Assembly (NCBI RefSeq): GCF_007995155.1
Contig: NZ_CP042593.1
Span: forward strand, 1,964,001-2,028,000
Length of the DNA: 64,000 nucleotides
Source of the DNA: Cytobacillus dafuensis
GTDB taxonomy: Bacteria; Bacillota; Bacilli; Bacillales; Cytobacillaceae
Reading direction: 5' to 3'
Position numbers and translations under genes: made by a program. The notes under the pieces are model-generated. The model was given only the letters and a program-made list of their open reading frames with translations. It was not told the origin of the DNA and did no database searches. Below, in pieces: positions 46,250 through 59,522 of this stretch; within the stretch, counting starts at the first letter, position 1, and every line of letters begins with the position of its first letter.

Positions 46250-47331
46250 AAAAACAGCTTATTTTAGAAGACGGCACTGTGTTTATTGGAGAAGGATTTG
46301 GAAGTGATACACACACGATTGGTGAGATTGTCTTTAATACAGGTATGACTGGATACCAGGAGGTACTATCAGATCCTTCGTATTGCGGACAAGTCGTCAC
46401 GCTAACTTATCCACTCGTTGGAAATTACGGAATAAATCGAGACGATTTTGAATCGATTACACCTGCTATACAAGGCTTTATCGTAAAGGAAGCTGCCAGC
46501 TTTCCATCCAATTGGAGAAATGAAAAGACACTTGATGAATACTTCAAAATCAAAAATATTCCTGGAATTGCAGGGATTGACACGAGAAAGCTTACTAGAA
46601 TCATACGACAATACGGAACATTAAAAGGTGCGATTTGTAGTATAGACGATAATGTAGAGTCGGTTTTGGAGAAATTGCGGGCTACAAAGCTTCGCCAGGA
46701 TCAAGTAAAGCAAGTTTCTACAAAAACGGCTTATCCTAGTCCGGGGCGTGGAAAAAGAGTGGTCTTAGTAGACTTTGGAATGAAGCATGGCATTTTAAGA
46801 GAGTTAAATAAAAGGGATTGTGATGTAATTGTTGTACCTTATAATACATCAGCAATTGAAATATTAAACTTAAGCCCAGATGGGGTCATGTTATCAAATG
46901 GACCTGGGGACCCGAAAGATGTACCAGAAGCAATTGACATGATTAAAGAGCTATTAGGTAAGATTCCGCTCTTTGGAATATGTCTAGGCCACCAGCTATT
47001 CGCTCTAGCATGCGGTGCTAATACAGAAAAAATGAAATTTGGTCACAGGGGCTCTAATCACCCTGTAAAAGACTTAAAAACGGGGAAAGTTGCACTGACT
47101 TCACAAAATCATGGATATACGGTAGAGGATAGCTCTATTGATAATACTAGACTAGAAGTAACTCATATAGCATTAAATGACGGTACAGTCGAAGGATTAA
47201 AGCATAAAGATTTTCCTGCATTTACTGTCCAATATCATCCAGAAGCTTCCCCTGGACCAGAAGATGCGAATGGTCTATTCGAACAATTCTTGCAAATGAT
47301 TGAATCTGAAGAACAGGAAGGTGCTTGCTAA
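46246..47331 (+). CDS. pyrAA: Carbamoyl phosphate synthase small (glutaminase) subunit, pyrimidine-specific
   Basis: Class I glutamine amidotransferase that supplies ammonia to PyrAB. 361 residues: N-domain [21 protein letters not shown], amidotransferase [26 protein letters not shown], nucleophile Cys in [22 protein letters not shown] with the catalytic His. Start ATG overlaps the pyrC stop (ATGA). The pyr-operon copy is the UMP-controlled one; an arginine-specific set would lie elsewhere. Confidence 0.96.
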   Translation: MKKQLILEDGTVFIGEGFGSDTHTIGEIVFNTGMTGYQEVLSDPSYCGQVVTLTYPLVGNYGINRDDFESITPAIQGFIVKEAASFPSNWRNEKTLDEYFKIKNIPGIAGIDTRKLTRIIRQYGTLKGAICSIDDNVESVLEKLRATKLRQDQVKQVSTKTAYPSPGRGKRVVLVDFGMKHGILRELNKRDCDVIVVPYNTSAIEILNLSPDGVMLSNGPGDPKDVPEAIDMIKELLGKIPLFGICLGHQLFALACGANTEKMKFGHRGSNHPVKDLKTGKVALTSQNHGYTVEDSSIDNTRLEVTHIALNDGTVEGLKHKDFPAFTVQYHPEASPGPEDANGLFEQFLQMIESEEQEGAC

Positions 47332-50300
47332 TGCCAAAACGCACAGATATAAAAAGTATTTTAGTCATCGGATCAGGTCCAATCGTTATTGGTCAGGCAG
47401 CAGAGTTTGATTATGCAGGTACTCAAGCATGTATTGCCTTAAAGGAAGAAGGTTATCGCGTCATTTTGATCAACTCAAACCCTGCAACGATTATGACGGA
47501 TACAGAGATTGCTGATGCGGTGTATATCGAACCGCTAACCTTGGAATTTGTAAGCCGGATTATTAGAAAAGAGCGTCCAGATGCCCTTGTACCGACCCTT
47601 GGAGGTCAGACCGGATTAAACCTTGCTGTCGAGTTAGCTAAATCAGGCGTCCTTGAAGAATGCGGGGTAGAAATTTTAGGTACAAAGCTTTCAGCAATTG
47701 AGAAAGCAGAGGACCGCGATCTATTCAGAAGCTTAATGAATGAATTAGGTGAGCCTGTTCCAGAAAGTGACATTATTCATTCATTAGAGGAAGCATATGA
47801 TTTCGTAAATAAAATTGGCTATCCCGTTATTGTTCGCCCAGCATTCACACTTGGTGGAACGGGCGGAGGAATATGTAATGATGAGGAAGAGCTAATCGAA
47901 ATTGTAACAAGTGGATTAAAACACAGTCCTGTTACACAATGTTTATTAGAAAAAAGCATTGCCGGATATAAAGAAATTGAATACGAAGTGATGAGAGATT
48001 CGAACGATAACGCCATCGTTGTATGTAACATGGAAAATATTGATCCAGTCGGTATCCATACTGGCGACTCAATTGTCGTTGCACCGAGTCAAACACTTAG
48101 TGACCGTGAGTACCAGCTTTTAAGAAATACATCTTTAAAAATCATTCGTGCGTTGGAAATCGAAGGCGGATGTAATGTTCAGCTAGCTCTCGACCCATAC
48201 AGCTTTAACTACTATATTATTGAAGTAAATCCAAGGGTAAGTCGTTCATCAGCATTAGCTTCGAAAGCGACAGGGTATCCTATTGCAAAATTAGCAGCAA
48301 AAATTGCTGTGGGATTAACTTTAGATGAAATGATGAACCCCGTTACCGGGAAAACATATGCATGTTTCGAGCCTGCATTAGATTATATCGTGACAAAAAT
48401 CCCACGTTGGCCCTTTGATAAATTTGAATCAGCAAACCGTTCCTTAGGCACGCAAATGAAAGCGACTGGTGAAGTCATGGCTATCGGCCGGACACTTGAA
48501 GAATCTTTATTAAAAGCAGTCCGTTCTCTTGAAGCAAATGTATTTCATCTTGGTGTAAATAGTGCTAATGAAGCTGACGATGATTTGCTAGAGAAGAGAA
48601 TCCGAAAAGCTGGAGATGAACGCTTATTCTTTATCGGTGAAGCTCTTAGAAGAGGGGTAAGTATTGAAACCCTTCATGAGTGGAGTCAAATCGACTTATT
48701 TTTCCTTCATAAGATGGAAAAGATCGTAGCATTTGAAAAAGAACTATCAAAGTATCCTTACAACATAGAAATTGCTAAGAAAGCTAAGGAAATGGGCTTT
48801 GCGGATATTGTGATCGCTCAGTTTTGGGGAGTTTCGGAAAAAGAAGTATACAACTGGAGAACTGAGAATGGAATAATTCCAGTTTATAAAATGGTTGATA
48901 CATGTGCAGCCGAATTTGAATCAGAAACACCTTATTACTATGGCACGTATGAAGAGGAAAATGAATCGGTTGTGACAGATCGTAAAAGTGTTGTTGTACT
49001 TGGTTCAGGCCCAATTCGAATTGGCCAAGGTGTAGAATTTGACTATGCGACAGTACACTCGGTATGGGCAATTAAGGAAGCTGGCTATGAAGCGATTATC
49101 ATTAATAATAACCCTGAGACTGTTTCTACAGATTTTAGCATCTCTGACAAGCTATACTTTGAGCCGCTGACAATTGAGGACGTCATGCATATTATTGATC
49201 TCGAAAAACCAGAAGGTGTAGTTGTCCAATTTGGAGGACAAACTGCGATTAATCTTGCAGCAAGTCTAGTTGAAAGAGGAGTAAAAATACTTGGTACTTC
49301 ACTTGAAAACCTTGATCGTGCAGAGAATAGAGACAAATTTGAACATGCATTGGCAAAATTAAATATTCCTCAGCCAAAAGGAAAGACGGCACTATCTGTA
49401 GAAGAGGCAGTTGCCATTGCTAGCGAAATTGGCTATCCAGTACTTGTTCGCCCATCATATGTTCTTGGCGGCCGTGCAATGGAAATTGTTTATAAAGAGG
49501 AAGAACTATTGCATTATATGAAAAATGCCGTAAAAATTAACCCTGAGCATCCAGTATTGATTGATCGCTATTTGACAGGAAAAGAAATTGAAGTAGATGC
49601 GATCTCTGATGGCGAAGGAATATTAATTCCTGGAATAATGGAGCATATTGAACGTGCAGGCGTCCATTCTGGTGACTCAATTGCCGTATATCCTCCTCAA
49701 AGCATTTCAGACGAAGTAAAATCAAAAATAATAGAATATACTGAGAAGCTTGCAAAGGGATTAGGAATCATCGGATTATTAAATATCCAATATGTAGTCG
49801 CTAATGAAGAGGTATTTGTGATAGAGGTTAACCCAAGATCCAGCCGTACAGTACCATTCTTAAGTAAAATTACGAATGTGCCAATGGCTAAAATTGCAAC
49901 AAAGGTTATACTTGGACAAACACTCGCACAGCAAGGCTACAAAACTGGCCTTGTAGCTGAAAAATGTGGGGTTTATGTTAAAGTTCCAGTTTTCTCTTTT
50001 GCCAAATTAAGAAGAGTGGATATTACCTTAGGACCTGAAATGAAATCCACTGGAGAAGTAATGGGGAAAGATAGCACATTAGAAAAAGCATTATACAAAG
50101 GTTTGGTCGCTTCTGGTATGAAAATTCATAAATTTGGTTCAGTCCTTATGACTGTATCTGATAAGGATAAAGAAGAGGCTTTATCACTTGCGAAACGCTT
50201 CGTATCAATTGGCTATCGGTTAATGGCCACAAACGGAACTGCGAAATATCTACAATCAGCGGGAATACCTGTAAAAACTGTCGATAAAATTGGTTCTGAA

Positions 50301-50539
50301 GGTCCAAATCTCCTTGATGTAATCAAAAACGGAGAAGCACAAATTATCATTAACACTTTAACAAAAGGAAAACAGCCTGAAAGAGATGGATTCCGCATTC
50401 GTCGGGAAGCTGTAGAAAATGGTGTTCCATGCTTAACTTCTCTCGATACAGCTGATGCTATTCTACAGGTAATTGAGTCCATGAATTTCTCTGCAGATGC
50501 AATGGAGAAATCTGCGGATATCAAGGAGGAAGTCTTGGC

Positions 50540-50543
<4 letters not shown>
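47331..50543 (+). CDS. pyrAB: Carbamoyl phosphate synthase large subunit, pyrimidine-specific
   Basis: Makes carbamoyl phosphate from bicarbonate, ammonia and 2 ATP. 1070 residues: two homologous ATP-grasp halves ([22 protein letters not shown] at the start; [21 protein letters not shown] near residue 555), an oligomerisation domain between, and a C-terminal MGS-like allosteric domain (about 930-1070, with [14 protein letters not shown] and [20 protein letters not shown]). ATG 47331 shares its A with the pyrAA stop. Confidence 0.97.
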
Positions 50544-52227
<1,684 letters not shown>

Positions 52228-52229
52228 CG

Positions 52230-52946
52230 TTGAAAAATTCACTCATAATCGCGCTTGATTTTGCAAATAAGAATGAAGTCTCGAATTTCCTAAAAGCTTT
52301 TGAAAACGAAAAGCTTTTTCTAAAAGTAGGTATGGAGCTTTTTTACCAGGAAGGACCTAGTATTATCCATGATTTAAAAGAACAAGGACATAAGATTTTT
52401 CTTGATCTAAAGCTTCATGATATTCCAAACACTGTAAAAAGTGCAATGAAAGGCCTTGCCCGGCTTAATTGTGACCTTGTAAATGTTCATGCTGCTGGCG
52501 GATTTGAAATGATGGAATCAGCATTAGAAGGGTTAGAAGCGGGTACCCTAGCTGGCAATAAGAGACCAGCTTGTATAGCTGTTACACAATTAACAAGTAC
52601 TTCAGAAGAGCAAATGAAAAATGAACAGCTCATTCAAGTTCCATTAGAAGAATCAGTTCTTCACTATGCAGCATTGGCTAGTAAAGCAAAATTGGACGGT
52701 GTTGTATGTTCTACCTTTGAAGCTAGATCTATTCATCAATCACTTGGTTCTTCCTTTCTTACCGTAGCTCCTGGAATCCGTTTGGAAACGGATAATGCTC
52801 AGGATCAAAAGCGTGTAGCAACTCCTGAATATGCCAAATCTGAAGGTGTTTCAGCCATTGTTGTGGGACGTTCAATCACACAATCTGATCAACCGCTTGA
52901 AAAATATTTATTGTTTAAACATTGTTGGGAGGGTGTTCTTTCATGA
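52230..52946 (+). CDS. pyrF: Orotidine 5'-phosphate decarboxylase
   Basis: Last step to UMP. 238 residues: [12 protein letters not shown], catalytic motif [21 protein letters not shown] (Asp-Lys-His-Asp, near 58-70, given in full only in part), [21 protein letters not shown] and [20 protein letters not shown]. The start is TTG 52230; AAGGAG (52212-52217) lies 12 bases away within pyrD. A longer frame from 52203 would overlap pyrD and begins with non-family sequence. Overlaps pyrE by 4 bases. Confidence 0.95.
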   Translation: MKNSLIIALDFANKNEVSNFLKAFENEKLFLKVGMELFYQEGPSIIHDLKEQGHKIFLDLKLHDIPNTVKSAMKGLARLNCDLVNVHAAGGFEMMESALEGLEAGTLAGNKRPACIAVTQLTSTSEEQMKNEQLIQVPLEESVLHYAALASKAKLDGVVCSTFEARSIHQSLGSSFLTVAPGIRLETDNAQDQKRVATPEYAKSEGVSAIVVGRSITQSDQPLEKYLLFKHCWEGVLS

Positions 52947-53581
52947 ATCGCAAAATAGTAGAAAGTTTATTAGATATTAAAGCAGTCGCATTAAAGCCAA
53001 ACGATCCTTTTACTTGGTCATCAGGTCTGCTTGCTCCAATTTATTGTGATAATCGACTTACATTATCATACCCTTCCGTTCGTAAAGAAATCGCAAACGG
53101 GCTAAAAGAAACGATTTTAGCGAAATTCCCCGGTGCAGAACTTATTGCTGGTACAGCTACAGCAGGTATCCCTCATGCTGCATGGGTAAGTGACTTAATT
53201 GATCTTCCAATGTGCTATGTTCGTTCAAAGCCGAAAGGCCATGGCCAAGGAAATCAAATTGAAGGTAAAGCAGAGCAAGGACAAAAGGTTGTTGTCGTAG
53301 AGGATTTAATTTCAACAGGCGGGAGCGTTATTACTGCAGTTGAAGCCTTAAGGCAAGTGGGATGTGAGGTATTAGGAGTTGTAGCTATTTTTTCCTATCA
53401 GCTTGAAAAAGGGAAGGAATTACTGGAGAACGCTAATATTACAGCCTATACATTGACTGATTTTGAAACTTTATCAGAAATAGCAAAAGAAAAAGGATAT
53501 ATTCAAGAAGAAGACATGAAAAAGCTTGCTGAATGGAGAAAAGATCCGATAGAGTGGGGAAAAGTCGCTGATAAATTGTAA
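52943..53581 (+). CDS. pyrE: Orotate phosphoribosyltransferase
   Basis: Converts orotate and PRPP to OMP. 212 residues from ATG 52943, which overlaps the pyrF stop (ATGA) and has GGGAGGGTG upstream. Marks: [38 protein letters not shown] with the catalytic Lys loop, and PRPP motif [17 protein letters not shown]. Last gene of the pyr operon; a terminator follows. Confidence 0.96.
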   Translation: MNRKIVESLLDIKAVALKPNDPFTWSSGLLAPIYCDNRLTLSYPSVRKEIANGLKETILAKFPGAELIAGTATAGIPHAAWVSDLIDLPMCYVRSKPKGHGQGNQIEGKAEQGQKVVVVEDLISTGGSVITAVEALRQVGCEVLGVVAIFSYQLEKGKELLENANITAYTLTDFETLSEIAKEKGYIQEEDMKKLAEWRKDPIEWGKVADKL

Positions 53582-53660
53582 TTATGAACGATATTAGTGG
53601 AAAAATGCACAAATATTATCATTAGCAGAATTACACTAATTGGAAAATAAACGTGTAAAA

Positions 53661-53693
53661 AGAAAGGCAAGCTGATCGCTTGCCTTTTCTTTA
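53661..53693. terminator. Bidirectional terminator between pyrE and rqcH
   Basis: AGAAAGGCAAGC (53661-53672) with GCTTGCCTTTTCT (53678-53690), loop TGATC; T-rich on the + side and A-rich upstream, so it can serve both converging genes. Confidence 0.85.
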
Positions 53694-55400
53694 TGAATTT
53701 TTCAATGCTAGAACGATTTCTTCATCAGGTGTCACATAAACTGTTTGCTGATTATCATAAATAACGTAGCCTGGCTTTGCACCGCTAGGTTTCTTCACAT
53801 GCCTGATTTGCGTAAAGTCGACAGGTACAGAGCTTGAATTACGAGCTTTGCTGAAATAAGCAGCAAGAGACGCAGCTTCTAAAATCGTTTCTTCAGATGG
53901 ATTCTTGCTGCGAATGACGACATGGGATCCTGGAATATCCTTTGTATGTAGCCATATTTCATCTTTGCCAGCAAGCTTATTCGTTAAGTAATCATTTTGT
54001 TTATTATTTTTACCGACAAAAATTTCGACCCCTTCTGAAGAAGTAAAATGATCAAGAGAAGGCTTCGTGTTTTGAGTCTTTTTATTTTTGCGCTTTTGTT
54101 TTTCTCTAAGATATCCACCTTCGATTAGTTCCTCGCGAATTTCTTCAATATCTTTTGGTGAAGCCGTTTCAACCTGTTGAAGCAAGGTTTCGAAATAGGA
54201 AAGTTCTTCCTTAGCTAATTCTATTTGTTCTTTCACAATATTAATTGCGTTTTTAGCTTTTTGATATTTTATGAAATATTTTTGAGCATTCTCAGATGGT
54301 GTTTTTTGTGGCTCCAATGAGATGGTAATTGTCGCCCCATTTTCATCATAATAATTGATAACTTCTATTTCTTTCATCCCTTTTTGAATAGCATAGATGT
54401 TTGCAGTAATAAGCTCTCCATAAAGCTGATGGATGTCTGCATTCTCAGCTTCCTTCAAAGTGGTATAGAGTTTGTTAATTTTCTTTTCATTTTTCTCTTT
54501 TTCATTAATAATAAATCGTTCGAGATCATTTGCTTGCTGCTTAACACGATCCCGTTCAGCTTTACCAAAATAAAAACGGTCCAGCAAATCACTAAGGGAT
54601 TGGAATTCCCTAGACTCCCCTTGCAAATGCTCTAATGGGAAAAGATAAAAACTTTCTTTCACACCATTCGTAGTAATAGCCGGCCTAATTTGATGATCCA
54701 CTTCTTGGATTAAAGATAAGAAGGTTTTAGGAATAGTGGACCGATTAGCCAAACCTGCATGAAAAAGCACTTCTTTTGCAAAAAGTGGTGATATTCCCGC
54801 AAATGCAGTGACTAGCTGTTTATCAATCTTTCCACTATTAAAATCAATTCGTCTTAATACTTCTGATTCATTTGCTTCAAACGGATTAAATTTGTCCTGC
54901 TTAGGTGGCAAAATATATTCCTGTCCAGGTAAAAGGGCTCGGTGGCTATTAACTGCGAATGAAACATGTTTAATACTATCAAGAATCATATTTCTCGATT
55001 TATCCACTAAAGTAATATTGCTGTGGCGGCCCATAATTTCTACAATTAATTGTTTGTACGAAGTATCGCCAATTTCATTTCTTCCTTTTACCTCGAAAAT
55101 AATAATTCTGTCTAAATCAACTTGATGAATGTCTTCAAGGAAAAATCCTTCCAAATGTTTTCTTAATAACATGCAAAACATTGGCGGTTCTGAAGGGTTA
55201 TCGTGAGATTCGTTGGTTAGCTGCACTCTTGCATAGCTAGGGTGTGCCGAAAGTAGAAGTTTATGATTCTTTCCGTTTGCTCTTACAATTAATATGATCT
55301 CGTTTTTAAAAGGCTGATGGATTTTATTAATTCTCCCACCTTTTAATTCTTGGGCAAGCTCTTTTGTCATTGCCCTTGAAAATAAACCATCGAATGACAT
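53691..55400 (-). CDS. rqcH: Rqc2 homologue RqcH (NFACT family, YloA)
   Basis: Ribosome quality control protein that adds alanine tails to nascent chains on obstructed 50S subunits. 569 residues: NFACT-N (about 1-180) with the diagnostic Asp97-Arg98 pair in [15 protein letters not shown], helix-hairpin-helix part, long coiled coil (about 285-430) and NFACT-R near the C-terminus ([36 protein letters not shown], given in part). Also annotated as fibronectin-binding protein. Start at 55400 with AAAGGATG. Presence of ylmH in the same window completes the rescue set. Its stop abuts the shared terminator. Confidence 0.95.
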   Translation of the reverse strand: MSFDGLFSRAMTKELAQELKGGRINKIHQPFKNEIILIVRANGKNHKLLLSAHPSYARVQLTNESHDNPSEPPMFCMLLRKHLEGFFLEDIHQVDLDRIIIFEVKGRNEIGDTSYKQLIVEIMGRHSNITLVDKSRNMILDSIKHVSFAVNSHRALLPGQEYILPPKQDKFNPFEANESEVLRRIDFNSGKIDKQLVTAFAGISPLFAKEVLFHAGLANRSTIPKTFLSLIQEVDHQIRPAITTNGVKESFYLFPLEHLQGESREFQSLSDLLDRFYFGKAERDRVKQQANDLERFIINEKEKNEKKINKLYTTLKEAENADIHQLYGELITANIYAIQKGMKEIEVINYYDENGATITISLEPQKTPSENAQKYFIKYQKAKNAINIVKEQIELAKEELSYFETLLQQVETASPKDIEEIREELIEGGYLREKQKRKNKKTQNTKPSLDHFTSSEGVEIFVGKNNKQNDYLTNKLAGKDEIWLHTKDIPGSHVVIRSKNPSEETILEAASLAAYFSKARNSSSVPVDFTQIRHVKKPSGAKPGYVIYDNQQTVYVTPDEEIVLALKNS

Positions 55401-55725
55401 AAGGGAAACATCCTTTTCTGTTTGCTTTTCTATTATTCAGCTACGAGTGCCATCGGCTCTCTGGTCTAAGATAATCGTTCAAGAAGGTAAATAGCTACCT
55501 TCCAGCCCGCTTGTCTCATGCTTGCGGCCCACAGGATGTGCTGACTTCGACGTTTGCCACAGGACGTGGCGATTTTTAGTCGAAGTACCTCTGTCAAGCC
55601 GATTCCACTTTTCTTATAATAATAGCATTTTTTTGGACAAGGATGAATAAGCTTTCTTTAGATAAATAGTGATGCAGTTAGTTAGAAGCCGCAGCTGGAC
55701 ACTAAGGAGGAAGTGTGATGTTTGG
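55401..55725. other. Divergent intergenic region rqcH-yloB
   Basis: 325 bases. Most is taken by the repeat element at 55440-55612; at its right edge CTGTCA (55591-55596) and TATAAT (55615-55620), spacer 18, may be the yloB promoter. No gene except the three-codon frame discussed under yloB. Confidence 0.5.
55440..55612. repeat. Intergenic repeat element between rqcH and yloB
   Basis: Contains GCGGCCCACAGGATGTG (55524-55540), TTCGACGTTTGCCACAGG and the hairpin GCCACAGGACGTGGC (near 55555-55570), then TTTTTAGTCGAAGT. The same blocks occur on the minus strand of 1876-2119. GCTACGAGTGCC-type arms flank it. Dispersed repeat, not coding. Confidence 0.65.
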
Positions 55726-55729
55726 ATGA
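55718..55729 (+). CDS. Three-codon mini-cistron (Met-Phe-Gly-stop) coupled to yloB
   Basis: ATG TTT GGA TGA at 55718-55729 has the only well-placed ribosome binding site here (AAGGAGG, 7-base spacing). Its stop overlaps the yloB ATG (ATGA). It could deliver terminating ribosomes to yloB. Too short to prove; inference from sequence layout only. Confidence 0.4.
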   Translation: MFG

Positions 55730-58404
55730 AATTTCATGAAATGAATGAAACAGAGGTTGAGCAGGTCCTTCATACAGATTCAAAGGCCGGTTTAACAACA
55801 GATGAGGTAAACAAACGAAGAAAACAATATGGCTATAATGAACTCGAAGAGGGTGAGAAGCAATCCGCCTTGCTTTTGTTTTTTAGTCAATTTAAGGATT
55901 TCATGGTCCTTGTATTATTAGCTGCAACTCTCATTTCAGGTTTACTAGGAGAATATATCGATGCTATTGCCATAATAGCAATCGTCATTATTAATGGATT
56001 ATTAGGATTTTTTCAAGAGAGGAAGGCGGAGAAATCCTTAGCGGCATTAAAGGAATTATCATCACCTCAAGTTCATGTATTAAGGGATAGGGAATGGATT
56101 AAAATCCCTTCTAAAGAAGTGGTTGTTGGGGATATAATAAAGTTTACTAGTGGGGACAGGATAGGAGCAGATGTAAGAATAATAGAATCAAATAGTCTAG
56201 AAGTTGAAGAATCTGCTCTTACAGGTGAATCATTGCCGGTTTCAAAAACAACTGATTTGCTAAGGTCAGCTAATACTGGGATTGGCGATATGGAAAATAT
56301 GGCTTTTATGGGTACATTGGTCACAAGAGGAAGCGGGGTAGGGGTTGTTGTCGCTATAGGTATGAAGACAGCGATGGGACAAATTGCTGATTTACTGCAA
56401 AAAGCGGAAACAATGACAACTCCGTTACAGAGAAGGCTTGAACAGCTTGGAAAAATCCTTATTACAGTTGCATTACTTTTAACTGTATTAGTAGTAGCCG
56501 TTGGTGTATTGCAAGGGCATGATCTTTATACGATGTTTCTTGCTGGAGTTTCTTTAGCTGTTGCAGCTATACCTGAAGGATTGCCTGCGATCGTTACAGT
56601 AGCATTATCACTCGGAGTGCAAAGAATGATCAAGCAGAGGGCGATTGTAAGGAAGCTGCCAGCTGTTGAAACACTAGGTTGTGCTTCCGTCATTTGCTCT
56701 GATAAAACTGGAACAATGACGCAAAATAAAATGACAGTTACACATCTCTGGAGTGGTGGTAAAGAGTGGCGTGTTGATGGAGTGGGCTATGAACCCCGTG
56801 GGAGTTTTTTTCGAAATGAGCATCAAGTTGAATTAAAAAATGAAAAGCCTCTTCAGCAATTATTGATGTTTGGAATGCTCTGCAATCATTCAGAGATCAA
56901 ACAGAAAGATAATGAATATTTCATTGATGGAGATCCTACCGAAGGTGCATTACTAGTTGCTGCGATGAAAGCAGGATACAACCGTAGTACTCTATTAAAC
57001 CAGTATCAAATTATTAAGGAATTCCCTTTTGATTCTATTAGAAAAATGATGAGTATCGTAGTAAAAGACAAGCATGGGAAACAATTTGTCGTTACAAAAG
57101 GGGCACCTGATGTATTGGCTGAAGTTTGCGGTAGCATACTTTGGGACGAGAAGCGTCAGTATATGTCTCGTGAAATTACTAGTAAAATTCAATCAGCAAT
57201 TGAAGGATTAGCCTCTCAGGCTTTAAGGACAATTGCCATTGGATTTAAAGAAATACCTGCAAACATAGTCATTTTACATGAAAAAGAAGCTGAAAAGGAC
57301 CTTACCTTTATTGGTCTACAAGGGATGATTGACCCTCCTCGTCCTGAAGTGAAGGACGCCGTGAAGGAGTGTAAGGAAGCAGGAATAAAAACAATTATGA
57401 TTACTGGTGATCATGTTATTACTGCAAAAGCGATTGCAAAGCAGTTGGGGATATTAACGAATACTTCAAAAGTATTGGATGGCAAGGCACTTTCTGAAAT
57501 GACAATTGATGAGCTTGAAAATGTGGTGGATGATGTGTCGGTATTTGCTCGAGTATCTCCAGAACACAAATTAAAAATTGTCAAAGCTTTGCAAAACAAT
57601 GGTCATATTGTTGCGATGACTGGGGATGGTGTAAATGATGCACCAGCCATTAAAGCAGCAGATATTGGTGTCGCGATGGGGATTACGGGGACAGATGTAG
57701 CGAAGGAAGCATCGGCACTTGTTCTTCTTGACGATAATTTTGCAACCATTAAAGCAGCGATTAAAGAAGGAAGAAATATTTATGAGAATATTAGGAAATT
57801 TATTAGATATTTGCTCGCTTCCAATGTGGGTGAAATACTTGTGATGTTATTTGCCATGCTGCTTGGTTATCCACTTCCATTAATCCCAATTCAAATTCTA
57901 TGGGTGAATTTAGTGACCGATGGATTGCCTGCTATGGCATTAGGGCTAGATCAGCCTGAAGATGATGTAATGAAACGTAAACCAAGAAATCCAAGAGAAG
58001 GCGTTTTTGCAAGGGGGCTTGGATGGAAGGTAGTGTCACGTGGTTTTTTAATCGGTATTGTTACTTTAATCGCATTCATTATTGTCTATAAAGCAAATCC
58101 AGATAAACTTGAGTATGCACAAACGATTGCTTTTTCAACTTTAGTTCTGGCACAGCTTATTCATGTATTTGACTGCCGAAGTGAGAAATCCGTTTTTGCC
58201 AGAAATCCATTTGGGAATAAGTATTTAGTTTGGGCTGTTATTTCATCACTGCTGTTATTATTCATTGTTATTTATTATCCGCCTCTTCAACCGATCTTCC
58301 ATACAGTACCAGTAGAATTAAAAGACTGGTTTATGATTTCTGGACTAGCAGCAGTGCCAACTTTTTTACTAGCTGGATCATTTTTGGCAAGAAAAAGAAA
58401 GTAA
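55726..58404 (+). CDS. yloB: Cation-transporting P-type ATPase, calcium type (YloB)
   Basis: P2A-type Ca2+ pump of the membrane, associated with spores in B. subtilis. 892 residues from ATG 55726: cation ATPase N-domain, A-domain TGES (in ALTGESLPVS), M4 ion site AAIPEGLPA, phosphorylation motif CSDKTGTMTQNKM (Asp about 335), MITGDHVITAKAIA, hinge MTGDGVNDAPAIKAADIGVAMG, and six C-terminal membrane segments with NLVTDGLPAMALG. The perfect AAGGAGG (55704-55710) is 15 bases from this ATG but 7 bases from ATG 55718, which opens a three-codon frame whose TGA overlaps the yloB ATG. Confidence 0.93.
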   Translation: MKFHEMNETEVEQVLHTDSKAGLTTDEVNKRRKQYGYNELEEGEKQSALLLFFSQFKDFMVLVLLAATLISGLLGEYIDAIAIIAIVIINGLLGFFQERKAEKSLAALKELSSPQVHVLRDREWIKIPSKEVVVGDIIKFTSGDRIGADVRIIESNSLEVEESALTGESLPVSKTTDLLRSANTGIGDMENMAFMGTLVTRGSGVGVVVAIGMKTAMGQIADLLQKAETMTTPLQRRLEQLGKILITVALLLTVLVVAVGVLQGHDLYTMFLAGVSLAVAAIPEGLPAIVTVALSLGVQRMIKQRAIVRKLPAVETLGCASVICSDKTGTMTQNKMTVTHLWSGGKEWRVDGVGYEPRGSFFRNEHQVELKNEKPLQQLLMFGMLCNHSEIKQKDNEYFIDGDPTEGALLVAAMKAGYNRSTLLNQYQIIKEFPFDSIRKMMSIVVKDKHGKQFVVTKGAPDVLAEVCGSILWDEKRQYMSREITSKIQSAIEGLASQALRTIAIGFKEIPANIVILHEKEAEKDLTFIGLQGMIDPPRPEVKDAVKECKEAGIKTIMITGDHVITAKAIAKQLGILTNTSKVLDGKALSEMTIDELENVVDDVSVFARVSPEHKLKIVKALQNNGHIVAMTGDGVNDAPAIKAADIGVAMGITGTDVAKEASALVLLDDNFATIKAAIKEGRNIYENIRKFIRYLLASNVGEILVMLFAMLLGYPLPLIPIQILWVNLVTDGLPAMALGLDQPEDDVMKRKPRNPREGVFARGLGWKVVSRGFLIGIVTLIAFIIVYKANPDKLEYAQTIAFSTLVLAQLIHVFDCRSEKSVFARNPFGNKYLVWAVISSLLLLFIVIYYPPLQPIFHTVPVELKDWFMISGLAAVPTFLLAGSFLARKRK

Positions 58405-58419
58405 AGTATGTTATAATCC

Positions 58420-58456
58420 AAAAGGTAATAGAGAGGATCTCTATTACCTTTTCTAA
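58420..58456 (+). terminator. Rho-independent terminator after yloB
   Basis: AAAAGGTAATAGAGA (58420-58434) with TCTCTATTACCTTTT (58438-58452): a perfect 15-bp stem and three-base loop. Confidence 0.85.
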
Positions 58457-58589
58457 TGCTTTTCAATATTAAAGCTTAGTGATTAATTTTTTTAATACAT
58501 TTCCCACCAATTATGATAAAATACGAACTAATTGCTTTTAGTTAATATTAATTAGTTTAGTCAACCTTTATAGGCAGGACGTGTTTAAA

Positions 58590-59462
58590 ATGGTTGTTAG
58601 TATGACCGGCTTTGGTAGAAGCAATAAGAATGAAGGTTCTTTTTCTGCATTAGTTGAAATAAAAACGGTAAACCATCGTTTTGCTGAATACCAAATTAGA
58701 ATGCCTAGACAGTTTCTTTATTTAGAGGATAAGATAAAGAAACAGCTAAATGCATATATTCAAAGAGGCAGAACGGAAGTCTTTATTACGATTGAAGGAC
58801 AGGGAATATTAAGCCGAAATGTGCATATCGATTGGGCACTATTAGATGAGTATTATCAATACATAAGGAAAATAAAGGACAGATATGCCATTGATAAGGA
58901 AATAACCATCCAGGATTTAACGAGGGAAGAGCTCATTAATATAGAAGAAAAGGAAGCTAATAGTGAAACTCTGGAAAAAATTGTGCTCTCAGCAGTTGGT
59001 GAGGCTTGTATCCAATTGCGCCAAATGCGGACAATGGAGGGTGCAGTACTTGAAAAAGATTTAAGCCATCAATTAAATCAGTTAAAAGAACACGTAATCC
59101 TTTTAAAGGATTATGCCCCAAATGTTGTACAGCAATATCAGGAAAAATTGGCAAAACGGATGAACGATTTAGTGAGTGGCCAATTTGATGAAGGAAGAAT
59201 CCTTACCGAAGTTGCTATCTTTGCGGATAAGGTAGATATTAACGAAGAATTGACACGCCTTAATAGTCATATAAAACAATTTACACAAACCTTATTAGCG
59301 AGCGAGCCGATAGGAAGGAAACTTGACTTTATTCTTCAGGAAATGAACAGGGAGACCAATACAATAGGATCAAAAGCAAATGATTATAAGATTGCTTCTG
59401 AAGTAGTAGAAATGAAGAGCCTATTGGAAAAAATGAAAGAACAAGTTCAGAATGTTGAATAG
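58590..59462 (+). CDS. yloC: YicC family endoribonuclease YloC
   Basis: 290 residues. YicC proteins are endoribonucleases that act on structured or small RNAs. Marks: MVVSMTGFGRSN, EIKTVNHRFAEYQIRMPRQ, RGRTEVFITIEG, and the C-terminal LDFILQEMNRETNTIGSKANDYKIASEVVEMKSLLEKMKEQVQNVE (given in part), which is the family signature. ATG 58590 has AGGACG 8 bases upstream. First gene of the conserved yloC-remA-gmk-rpoZ-coaBC-priA group. Confidence 0.93.
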   Translation: MVVSMTGFGRSNKNEGSFSALVEIKTVNHRFAEYQIRMPRQFLYLEDKIKKQLNAYIQRGRTEVFITIEGQGILSRNVHIDWALLDEYYQYIRKIKDRYAIDKEITIQDLTREELINIEEKEANSETLEKIVLSAVGEACIQLRQMRTMEGAVLEKDLSHQLNQLKEHVILLKDYAPNVVQQYQEKLAKRMNDLVSGQFDEGRILTEVAIFADKVDINEELTRLNSHIKQFTQTLLASEPIGRKLDFILQEMNRETNTIGSKANDYKIASEVVEMKSLLEKMKEQVQNVE

Positions 59463-59522
59463 GTTTTGTTTAGAATTAGGCTCATGGGGTCAAAATATAT
59501 AACTGATGCTTGGAGGAAGCAA

